This document shows positions 27,278-34,761 of a stretch of DNA of 64,000 nucleotides, piece by piece. Each line of letters opens with the position of its first letter. Position 1 is the stretch's first letter. The notes beneath the pieces are model-generated. The model saw only the letters and a program-made list of their open reading frames with translations. It made no database searches and was not told the DNA's origin. A program made the position numbers and the translations under genes. Source of the stretch: CBDFNN01 sp965250215 (lineage in GTDB: Bacteria > Bacteroidota > Rhodothermia > Rhodothermales > DATKEJ01); the NCBI GenBank assembly GCA_965250215.1, contig CBDFNN010000004.1, forward strand, positions 3,534,001-3,598,000. Reading direction: 5' to 3'.

Positions 27278-27789
27278 TACATTTTGGCATCAGCGAATAA
27301 AGAATCTGTCTCCTCATACTCACATCTTCGTTTTGTCACTCTAATGCTCCTACGTAGTAGCTCTTTTTTGCGTATACGAGATTGCACACAGAACAGGCAA
27401 CGAGTGGCGCCACTCTTCCAAGCCGAACTTCTGCTCACTATAATCTTTTTCGCGCGTCGAAGGCAACAGCAAGGAGCAAAATGAAAAAATAGAGGAGCTG
27501 AAGGCTGAAACTAAGGCCAATGCTAATTCCAAGGCTGATGCCCCGATGCTATTCAAGCTCCGGGATGATCCTGAGGAATCCAAGGATGTAAGCCGCGATT
27601 TCCCGGAAGAGGTCATAGCACTCATCAAGCGTGCCGCGCTCATCATTCGGGAAATCGATTCCAGTGAAAAGCTGGAGATCGCAAAGCCCAAGTAAACGAG
27701 TCTTATTCTTTTTCTCCGTGATCAGCTTGCTCGTCTATTGCCCAGGCCTTGTTGTAAATTTCGATATATTTGTGAAATAACCACTCTAT
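27278..27789. other. Gene-poor region with a gene remnant
   Basis: Between the Nramp-like and metallophosphatase genes only a start-less open frame at 27444-27695 looks coding. The first 160 bases show no recognisable gene, repeat or RNA. The region looks like decayed or imported DNA. Confidence 0.4.
27444..27695 (+). pseudogene. Remnant of a sulfatase C-terminus
   Basis: After a TAA at 27441-27443 the frame is open for 83 codons to TAA at 27693. There is no start codon before an internal ATG. The end reads MLFKLRDDPEESKDVSRDFP and EEVIALIKRAALIIREI, which fits the closing pattern of arylsulfatases (L-Y/F-x-L-x-x-DP-x-E, then a helix). The first part is a charged, low-complexity helix. No catalytic sulfatase segment is present. 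The match is from memory of the family pattern and is tentative. Confidence 0.4.
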
Positions 27790-28812
27790 ATGAAACGCAG
27801 ATCATTTTTTAGAAAAACCACTTCAGGCCTAATGGGGCTTGGACTTACCACGACGTCTTGTGCAAATACCAGCAATAAAGGAGATAAGAATCCTTTTAGG
27901 GTTTGTGCTACCATAGACCAAAACAAAGTGTCCTTTTATTCAGAGGTAATTAGTGAGTCAATAAAGGTGGTTCATATTGCCGATACGCATTTGTTTAAGG
28001 ATGATGAAAGAGGAATTCCTTATCAAGAGTATAGCGGTCGAATGGCGAAAGCTTATAACGAAACCACACATTTTCAGACGGGAGAAAAAACGAATCCAGA
28101 AGAAGCATTTGAAAAAGCCTTGGCATTTGCAAAAGAAGTAAACGCCGATCTGATAACCTTGATTGGTGATATTTTCAGTTTCCCTTCAGAGGCAGCAATA
28201 GAATGGGTGCAATCAAAATTGAAAGAGACCGGTATTCCCTACATCTATACAGCAGGAAATCACGATTGGCATTATGAAGGTATGGAAGGCCCCTTGGAGA
28301 CCTTACGCGACACTTGGATTGGAAAGCGCTTACTTCCATTATATCAGGGGAATCATCCTTTAATGTCGGCTTATGACGTCAAAGGTGTTAGATTCTTGGC
28401 AATTGATAACTCTACCTATCAAATTAGTGAGCAGCAATTGGTGTTTTTTAAAGAACAAGTTTCTAGTGGAGTGCCATTGGTTTTATTAGTTCACATTCCG
28501 ATGTATGCTCCGGGTAAGCGCATTTCTTTTGGTTGTGGAAATCCGAATTGGGGAGCAGCCGCAGATCGCATTTTCGAAATAGAAAGACGCCCCAAATGGC
28601 CTGAAAGTGGACATACACAAACAACATTTGAATTTCACAGAGAAGTTTTTGATGCACCCAATCTACTGGGCATTTTTGTGGGACACATCCATCGAAATTC
28701 TATTGAAATCATTAAAGGAAAACCTCAAATTGTGACAGACGACAATGCCAGCGGCGGGTATCTAGACATAGACTTTTTTCCGATGGAAGAAAAGGATAGA
28801 AAGTTGATTTGA
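27790..28812 (+). CDS. Exported metallophosphatase (calcineurin-like)
   Basis: The 340-residue protein opens with a twin-arginine-like signal (KRRSFFRKTTSGLMGLGLTT) followed by SC, so it may be a Tat-exported lipoprotein. All metallophosphatase motifs are present in order: DTH (HIADTHLF), GD (LIGDIF), GNHD (AGNHDWHY), H (LVHIPMY) and GHIH (VGHIHRN). They bind a two-metal centre that cleaves phosphoesters. The gene is much more AT-rich than its left neighbours: bases 28081-28140 hold 22 G/C, against 35 in 25081-25140 inside araA. This, and its place beside tRNA genes, suggests acquisition from another Bacteroidota lineage. Substrate unknown. Confidence 0.87.
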   Translation: MKRRSFFRKTTSGLMGLGLTTTSCANTSNKGDKNPFRVCATIDQNKVSFYSEVISESIKVVHIADTHLFKDDERGIPYQEYSGRMAKAYNETTHFQTGEKTNPEEAFEKALAFAKEVNADLITLIGDIFSFPSEAAIEWVQSKLKETGIPYIYTAGNHDWHYEGMEGPLETLRDTWIGKRLLPLYQGNHPLMSAYDVKGVRFLAIDNSTYQISEQQLVFFKEQVSSGVPLVLLVHIPMYAPGKRISFGCGNPNWGAAADRIFEIERRPKWPESGHTQTTFEFHREVFDAPNLLGIFVGHIHRNSIEIIKGKPQIVTDDNASGGYLDIDFFPMEEKDRKLI

Positions 28813-28897
28813 AGCTGCCAATAGTAGCGAGCTTTCATAGTCAAATTAGTCAAGCAATAAAGTCAGTACTGACAGACCTAAATTCGGAGAGGTGGGG

Positions 28898-28981
28898 TGC
28901 CCGAGACTGGAATCGAACCAGCACGACCTTGCGATCACTGACCCCTCAAGCCAGCGCGTCTACCAATTCCGCCACCCGGGC
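28898..28981 (-). tRNA. tRNA-Leu (anticodon GAG)
   Basis: The reverse strand folds as an 84-base class II tRNA. The acceptor GCCCGGG pairs with CTCGGGC, the anticodon arm is CTGGC-TTGAGGG-GTCAG, and the T arm contains GGTTCGAATCC. A long variable arm is present, as expected for leucine. CCA is not encoded; the discriminator is A. Confidence 0.95.
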
Positions 28982-29014
28982 ATAAAAGTCCTAAACCGGA
29001 CTCAAAGAGGAATG

Positions 29015-29087
29015 TGACCCCACCAGGGCTCGAACCTGGGACCCACTGCTTAAAAGGCAGTTGCTCTACCAACTGAGCTATGGGATC
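29015..29087 (-). tRNA. tRNA-Lys (anticodon TTT)
   Basis: The reverse strand folds as a standard 73-base tRNA. The acceptor GATCCCA pairs with TGGGGTC, the D arm is GCTCAGTTGGTAGAGC, the anticodon arm is ACTGC-CTTTTAA-GCAGT and the T arm is CCAGGTTCGAGCCCTGG. CCA is not encoded. It lies 33 bases upstream of tRNA-Leu on the same strand, so both are probably processed from one transcript. Confidence 0.97.
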
Positions 29088-29096
29088 ATCGTATCC

Positions 29097-29115
29097 TGAA
29101 ACGCTTTCGGTTTCA
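29097..29115. repeat. Inverted repeat upstream of tRNA-Lys
   Basis: TGAAAC and GTTTCA are perfect 6-base arms around a 7-base loop (GCTTTCG), ending 9 bases before the tRNA-Lys 5' end. It has no T-run. It could be a protein-binding site or processing hairpin; function unknown. Confidence 0.35.
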
Positions 29116-29384
29116 AAAGATTCAGAAAATACCGACTTAATCATTCTTAATCCAGTGAATACCTGATAAAAAGCACAACTTTTGAACGGAACATCCAAGG
29201 AAACTAAATCTAAACTAAAGAAGTGTTATCACGGCAGGGTTTTTGAGGCAAGTCCTTGTAGAAACAGGCTTTTTTAGAGTTTTATAAACAGTCTTTGAAT
29301 GAGGCTTTCAAAGATGAGACCAATCACACTCCAAATCCATCACCGATTCTGGGAGGCATTTTAGATCTGAGCATCACTGCTACA

Positions 29385-32300
29385 ATGTGCAAGTATATTA
29401 AAGGGGCATTTTTAGCTCTTGTTGGCATCGTTTTATTAATCGATACTCTTCAAGCTCAACAATTGGGAAGTCAATCGGCCTTAGAAAACATTTCTGAGGA
29501 GTCTGACAGTCCAAACGAAAGATGGCTCAGGAAATCAATTCCAGGGCAGGACAGACTCGATGGTGCTTCTGCGAGATTCGGCTACAAAATCTCACAGCTC
29601 GCCTCAGCCAAAGACAAGTTTTGGGACAGCAGGTTTTCCCTTCCGGGACTTAACGGCTGGATCAATGCTGTTGAACAAGTTGACGGAGTAATCTTTGCTG
29701 CAGGTAATTTTTCGACAGCCGACGGAGTTGCCAGCAATAATATCGCTCGATGGAATGGCTACAGTTGGGAGGCATTAGGGCTTGGTACAGACGGCACCAT
29801 TCACGATCTCGAAATCATCGGAGACGATCTCTATGTTGGAGGTGAATTCTCAGAGGCCGGTGGAATCACTGCAAACAAAATTGCTCGCTACAATACAACC
29901 AGTAATCAATGGTTCAGACTAGGAAATGTTGGAAATGACGGTATTGGCGGTGCCGGAGAATATTCCAAAGTCTTTTCTCTTGAGGAATCTTCAACAGGTG
30001 ATCTCTTAGTTGGTGGATACTTTGCGACAGCGGGACTCGTCTCTGCAAGAGCGATCGCATCATGGAATGGAGGCTCATGGTCTGCAATGGGAAGTGGCCT
30101 CAATTCTGCCGTTTACGACATTTCCGTCTCAGGATCACTTGTCGCTGTTGGGGGAAGGTTTACAGAAGCCGGTGGATCCAGCGCCAATCGGGTTGCGATT
30201 TGGAACGGAGCCAATTGGTCTGATTTGGGGACTGGGATTGACGGAGAAGTCTATGCTGTTTCCTACTCGGGATCGACTTTATTTGTGGGAGGAGACTTTT
30301 CGAACGCGGGATCAAGTGCAGCAAACAACATCGCACAATGGAGTGGAGTTTTGTGGAGTCCACTTGGATCGGGAACAGACAAAGCCGTCTTTTCCCTGAA
30401 CACTCTACAAGACGGTACAATTATCGTTGGTGGAAATTTTGAAACGGCCGATGGAGTTAATTCTCCCAACATCGCTAGCTATGACTCAGGTACTTGGCAG
30501 ACGGCCGGTGGAGGTGTGAGTTCTAATCATCCCGGAGAAGGAGTTTTTGCAACTGCCGTTGTTCCTGCATCCGTTTCGGGGATTGAAAGAGTCGTCGCTG
30601 TAGGCCGGTTTAGCCAAGCCGGATCGAGTTATGCCAGTCATATTGCAGAATTAGAAAGTGGGAACTGGTCGTCTCTGAGTTATGGAGCGCGTTCCGGAGT
30701 CAACGGACCAGTCAGAGCCATTCTTGCAGACGGAGACGATATTTACGTAGGTGGCTATTTCACCGCGACCGGATCTGCCGAAGCAAATAGTGTAGCCATT
30801 TGGGACAAGACGACCTCTACTTGGTCAGAAGCCGGATCAGGCCTTCTTGGTGGAGCCGTACTGGCCTTGGCGAAAGATGGTTCAGATATTTTTGCAGGAG
30901 GAAATTTCAACAAAAACGGAAATGGCAGTGATCTTGGAGGGATAGCCAAATTTAATGGCGCGACCTGGACTCCCTTGGAATCTGGAATCTCTGGAGGGGA
31001 ATTCCCGATGGTTTACGCCGTGGCTACTGGATCTGGAGGCGATGTTTTTGTCGGCGGAAACTTCGAGCTGGCCGACGGCCTCGTTGTAAATGGAATTGCT
31101 AGATGGAATGACTCAAGTCAGGAATGGTTTAATATGGGCAGTGGAGTCAGTAACGGTTCAGTCCACGCCATTAAAGTAGTGGGCAGTGATGTTTACGTCG
31201 GTGGAAGTTTTCAATATGTAGATGGGAATTTCATCCCTCACCTGGCAAAATGGAATAGCACAAACGGCTGGAGCGCTGTTTCCGGAGGCGTAGACGACAA
31301 CGTATATGCCTTAGATGAAGCTGGCGGCGAGCTATTTGTAGGCGGGGCCTTCACTCAAGCTGGTGGACTAAATGCCAATCGTATTGTAAAATTCAACCTC
31401 TCGAATTCAACCTGGTCTGCCCTGGCGAATGGATTGGGCGCAAGTGCGGTATCTGCCATTGATGCTTCAAGCGCAAATAGTGTTCATGTGGCTGGAAGTT
31501 TCGATACAGCAGACGGTTCAACCGTTTCAGGGATTGCCATGTTTAATGGTAGTTGGACTGACCTCGGCAGTGGCGCAAACGAGCCATTGCGTGCTCTTGC
31601 CGTCGACGGTCAAGACATCTGGGTTGGCGGCTATTTCTCAACACTCGGAGGAAGACCTTCTTATCATTTTGGACGATACTCCAGTAATAATCTCATCGCA
31701 TCTTGCTCGGTGGACGATGGATGGAACATGGTTTCTGTGCCTATGCTAACAAGCTCAATGGCCGCAGCAGATTGGTATCCAGATGCCTTGCCTGCTCCAT
31801 CAACACTATTCAGATTCGATCCTAATGTAGGTTACGTCGAAAGCGATCCTTTGAGCTCTGGAACGGGTTATTGGGGACTTTTCGATCAGGCTTTCAATTA
31901 TAATGTAGCATCCAGTGGATTCCAGTCTAACCGGACGATTAACCTATTTGAGGGATGGAATTTGATAGGTGGCTTCGAGGCAAGCGTGGATATCACCGAT
32001 ATCGTAAGTAGCCCGATAGGAAATATTGTTTCCGATTATTTCGGCTTTGATGATGGTTACAAATCCGAATCTAACTTACTTCCCTGCAGAGGATATTGGG
32101 TACTTGCAAGCTCTGCCGGCAACATCACCTTACCAAGTCTGGATAACTCGGCTGTAAAATTTGAGGGAAGAAAACAATCAACTTTGGCTTCAGGACGCAT
32201 GGATGCGGAAGCCATTATAGCGAGAGTGAGATTCGAAGACCGTGATGGACAGGTGGGTGAATTGTCGCTAATATCTGATTTGACTGGTCGGCAGAAATTC

Positions 32301-32855
32301 AAGCTCCCTCCTATCCCCCCTAGCGGAATCATGGATCTTCGCTTTGATCAAGACTATTCCAGTCAGTATCTGTCAGACCTAGACGAAACCTTCTTCCTTC
32401 GCGGTGCCAAATTTCCGGTCAAAATAAGTGCCCTCTTTGAAAAAGATCTTGAGTTGACCTTGGTGGATGGCTACGGAGGGGACATATTCTCAACCGTCCT
32501 GCGAAACGGCGATGAGCAAACGCTAGAAGCGCCAATCGAGCGTTTTCATATGACTTCGAGTTTGGTGACTGGGATCGAAGATGAGTTACCAAGCGAAACC
32601 AGCCTTGGTCAGAACTACCCCAATCCCTTCAATCCTCGAACGGAAATAGTCTATACCCTTAAATCAGCATCTCCGGTGCAACTGATGGTATTCAACTCAC
32701 TGGGCCAATTGGTTTCAAACTTGGTGGATCGGAGCCTTCCAGCTGGTACACATAAGGTCTCATTCGATGCTTCCGGATATCCTTCAGGCCTTTATCTCTA
32801 TCAGCTAAAGACAGAAGAAAAGGTGATTGAAAAGATGATGACAATTATCAAGTAA
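29385..32855 (+). CDS. Large secreted T9SS substrate with 14 propeller-like repeats
   Basis: The ATG at 29385 begins a signal peptide (MCKYIKGAFLALVGIVLLID, cleaved near LQAQ); a TTG at 29295 would add 30 unlikely residues. The 1156-residue protein has about 14 repeats of 45-55 residues, spanning roughly residues 80-770. The unit is near VGGxFxxAGGxxANxIAxWNG, then WxxLGxG. A later domain (about 780-920) has GWNMVSVPML and FEGWNLIGGFE. The C-terminus is a type A sorting domain (LGQNYPNPFNPRTEIVY, GLYLYQLKTEEKVIEKMM) that directs outer-membrane export by the type IX system and removal or anchoring at the surface. Fourteen repeats could build two seven-bladed propellers. The ligand is unknown. 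Confidence 0.88.
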   Translation: MCKYIKGAFLALVGIVLLIDTLQAQQLGSQSALENISEESDSPNERWLRKSIPGQDRLDGASARFGYKISQLASAKDKFWDSRFSLPGLNGWINAVEQVDGVIFAAGNFSTADGVASNNIARWNGYSWEALGLGTDGTIHDLEIIGDDLYVGGEFSEAGGITANKIARYNTTSNQWFRLGNVGNDGIGGAGEYSKVFSLEESSTGDLLVGGYFATAGLVSARAIASWNGGSWSAMGSGLNSAVYDISVSGSLVAVGGRFTEAGGSSANRVAIWNGANWSDLGTGIDGEVYAVSYSGSTLFVGGDFSNAGSSAANNIAQWSGVLWSPLGSGTDKAVFSLNTLQDGTIIVGGNFETADGVNSPNIASYDSGTWQTAGGGVSSNHPGEGVFATAVVPASVSGIERVVAVGRFSQAGSSYASHIAELESGNWSSLSYGARSGVNGPVRAILADGDDIYVGGYFTATGSAEANSVAIWDKTTSTWSEAGSGLLGGAVLALAKDGSDIFAGGNFNKNGNGSDLGGIAKFNGATWTPLESGISGGEFPMVYAVATGSGGDVFVGGNFELADGLVVNGIARWNDSSQEWFNMGSGVSNGSVHAIKVVGSDVYVGGSFQYVDGNFIPHLAKWNSTNGWSAVSGGVDDNVYALDEAGGELFVGGAFTQAGGLNANRIVKFNLSNSTWSALANGLGASAVSAIDASSANSVHVAGSFDTADGSTVSGIAMFNGSWTDLGSGANEPLRALAVDGQDIWVGGYFSTLGGRPSYHFGRYSSNNLIASCSVDDGWNMVSVPMLTSSMAAADWYPDALPAPSTLFRFDPNVGYVESDPLSSGTGYWGLFDQAFNYNVASSGFQSNRTINLFEGWNLIGGFEASVDITDIVSSPIGNIVSDYFGFDDGYKSESNLLPCRGYWVLASSAGNITLPSLDNSAVKFEGRKQSTLASGRMDAEAIIARVRFEDRDGQVGELSLISDLTGRQKFKLPPIPPSGIMDLRFDQDYSSQYLSDLDETFFLRGAKFPVKISALFEKDLELTLVDGYGGDIFSTVLRNGDEQTLEAPIERFHMTSSLVTGIEDELPSETSLGQNYPNPFNPRTEIVYTLKSASPVQLMVFNSLGQLVSNLVDRSLPAGTHKVSFDASGYPSGLYLYQLKTEEKVIEKMMTIIK

Positions 32856-32867
32856 TCATCAAACTTA

Positions 32868-32881
32868 CACTCGATCGAGTG
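32868..32881. repeat. 14-base palindrome between convergent genes
   Basis: CACTCGATCGAGTG is a perfect palindrome, 13 bases after the T9SS gene stop and 27 bases before the end of the convergent metF gene. It has no U-tract on either side, so it is not a typical intrinsic terminator, though it could form a short hairpin in either transcript. Confidence 0.4.
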
Positions 32882-32908
32882 GGCTACGGAGTCAGCCAGA
32901 TGAGCTAG

Positions 32909-33868
32909 CTAAGCCATTTTCAATAAGGGCTCAACGACTCTACTTACCGTATCTGCCTTCTGCATGATGTAGTAGTGTAAGGCCGGGACGCCCGCAGCCA
33001 ATAACTCTTCACTCTGCTTCAGTGTGAACTCTACCCCGACGTCTTTCACGCTATTTTTGTCTGCTGCTTCTATCTCGGCAGACAAAGACTCAGGAATGTT
33101 TACAAAGAAAGCCTTAGGTAGTGTCTTCAGCTGTCTTTTGGAAGTGAGTACTTTGAGGCCCGGTATTATGGGAACGGTAATGCCAATAGCACGACATTTT
33201 TCGACGAATTCAAAATATTGACTGTTGTCAAAAAACATTTGGGTTACGATGTAATCCGCACCAGCGTCAACCTTTCTTTTTAGATTCATTACATCCCAAG
33301 AAAGGTTCGGGGCTTCGAAATGCTTTTCCGGGTAGCCAGCCACACCGATACAGAAATCGCTCGGCTCCACGTCAATCAATCCATCTTCAAGGTAACATCC
33401 CTCATTCATCTTCTTAATTTGGGCAACCAAATCACCGGCGAAATAATTTACGCTTCTATCCTTGGAAACAGGTTTGCGATAGTCATGATCATCTCCTCGA
33501 AGCGCCATCACGTTCTTGATGCCCAGATAGTTCAACTCAATTAGGGCGTCTTCCGTCTCTTCTTTGGTGAATCCTTGACACAAAAGATGAGGAACCGCCG
33601 GTATTCCGAAAGCCGATTGGATTGCGGCGCAGAGCCCAAGAGTTCCGGGTCTTTTTCTTTTGACATGTCTTTTAATTCCGCCATCTGGAAGTTCTTCGTA
33701 GTAAACTTGAGCAGAGTGACTTGTCACGTCAATGAATGGTGGCTCATATTTCATCAGGTCCCTTACCGCAGAGAGTGCATCCTTTACTGATCCACCTCTT
33801 TTTGGTGGGATAATCTCGTAAGAGATTAGCGGTCTTGTTGAATCGGCAAGTATCTCGGAAATTTTCAC
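32909..33868 (-). CDS. metF: Methylenetetrahydrofolate reductase
   Basis: The 319-residue flavoprotein reduces 5,10-methylene-THF to 5-methyl-THF for methionine synthesis. Family marks are ISYEIIPPKRGGSVKDALSA, FIDVTSHSAQ, GIKNVMALRGDDHDY, DFCIGVAGYPEKHFEAPNLS, KVDAGADYIVTQMFFDN and VPIIPGLKVLTS. It is single-domain and of bacterial length. It lies back-to-back with the nucleosidase-like gene (80 bases between starts), and both could serve the methionine/SAM cycle. Confidence 0.95.
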   Translation of the reverse strand: MKISEILADSTRPLISYEIIPPKRGGSVKDALSAVRDLMKYEPPFIDVTSHSAQVYYEELPDGGIKRHVKRKRPGTLGLCAAIQSAFGIPAVPHLLCQGFTKEETEDALIELNYLGIKNVMALRGDDHDYRKPVSKDRSVNYFAGDLVAQIKKMNEGCYLEDGLIDVEPSDFCIGVAGYPEKHFEAPNLSWDVMNLKRKVDAGADYIVTQMFFDNSQYFEFVEKCRAIGITVPIIPGLKVLTSKRQLKTLPKAFFVNIPESLSAEIEAADKNSVKDVGVEFTLKQSEELLAAGVPALHYYIMQKADTVSRVVEPLLKMA

Positions 33869-33948
33869 TTCAAAAAATGTGATTTGGACATATATGGTAC
33901 TATACTAGACGGGTCGAATTAGTTTGCACAATAGAATTGCTTAAACGT

Positions 33949-34563
33949 ATGATTGGAATTTTGTTTTCGGATGTTCAGACAGCTGATCCATTTATTCAGA
34001 AGTATGAACGTGGTAGATTTTCGGAGTTGGAAGAAGGCGAGTACGAGGACGACGGCCACGTGTTGGTATCCGTCAGCGGTGTCGGCAAGATCAAGGCGAC
34101 CCTGCGGACAGAACGACTTCTCCAAAAAGTAAAGCTGGATACTCTTATTCAGGTTGGGGCCTGCTTTAGTTTAAGCGGCGAGCATGCGATTGGAAGTCTG
34201 GTGAATATTTCCCAAGTCTTCGAAGGTGATAGAATCGAGCTTGCCACACCAACCTATCCAAGAATGCCCTTGAGAGTTTTGGAATCTGGCTCTGCCTCTG
34301 GAACGATGGTCACTCAAGACCACATACCAAAGACCAGTGAAGAAATGAACTATTGGCAGCGAATGGCAGACTTCAGCGATTCGGTCGGATATGCTGTAGC
34401 CTTTGTAACAGCTTCATTCGGTATCCCATGCCACATCGTAAAAGCTGTCGCAAGTAAGTCTGGCGAAGACGATCCTGCATTCCGGAAAAATCTTGCAAAG
34501 TGTCAAGAAAGCCTTGCTGACCATTTGCTCAAAGAGATTCCTAAAATTCTTGCCGCACGGTAG
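33949..34563 (+). CDS. MTA/SAH-nucleosidase-like (PNP/UDP family) protein with altered active site
   Basis: The 204-residue protein starts best at ATG 33949 (MIGILFSDVQTADPF); a TTG at 33937 adds four residues. The fold marks are those of the nucleosidase family: VSVSGVGKIKATLRTERLL, IQVGACFSLSG, SLVNISQVF. However, the usual ribose-binding DMES-type motif reads SDSVGYAVAF here, and the RxISD motif that gives the catalytic Asp reads KAVASKSG. By eye-alignment, the key Met, Glu and Asp are all replaced. It may be inactive, act on another ligand, or be a divergent futalosine hydrolase-like enzyme. It is divergent from metF, which fits a link to SAM recycling. Confidence 0.65.
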   Translation: MIGILFSDVQTADPFIQKYERGRFSELEEGEYEDDGHVLVSVSGVGKIKATLRTERLLQKVKLDTLIQVGACFSLSGEHAIGSLVNISQVFEGDRIELATPTYPRMPLRVLESGSASGTMVTQDHIPKTSEEMNYWQRMADFSDSVGYAVAFVTASFGIPCHIVKAVASKSGEDDPAFRKNLAKCQESLADHLLKEIPKILAAR

Positions 34564-34586
34564 AGATTAGCAAAGAAGTTGTAGAT

Positions 34587-34757
34587 CTACTGATCTGACT
34601 TCGGATTCTCCGAGACCGTTTTTTCTTCGAAAAGCATACGAATTGCTGGGGAGTCTACATCATCAAATTGCCCAGTGCTACTTGCCCAATAGAACGCAAG
34701 AGCACTTGCACTTGCGAGTATTATCGCGAGGGGTATTAGGATATATAGAACTGCCAT
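34587..34757 (-). CDS. ccoS: cbb3 oxidase maturation protein CcoS
   Basis: This 56-residue protein has one N-terminal membrane helix (MAVLYILIPLAIILASASAL) followed by the CcoS pattern FYWASSTGQFDDVDSPAIRM. CcoS is needed for cofactor insertion into cbb3 oxidase. It is the last gene of the ccoNOQPGHIS series, 4 bases after ccoI, as in many genomes. Confidence 0.92.
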   Translation of the reverse strand: MAVLYILIPLAIILASASALAFYWASSTGQFDDVDSPAIRMLFEEKTVSENPKSDQ

Positions 34758-34761
34758 TATC

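Noticed and set aside
25760..28910. Possible tRNA-Leu attachment-site pair, since the araA end (CTGGGATCGAAC) resembles the tRNA 3' part (CTGGAATCGAAC)
   Set aside because: The match is short and imperfect, lies inside a coding sequence, and no integrase gene is present.
32868..32881. Intrinsic terminator between the T9SS gene and metF
   Set aside because: The palindrome is perfect but there is no U-tract on either strand.
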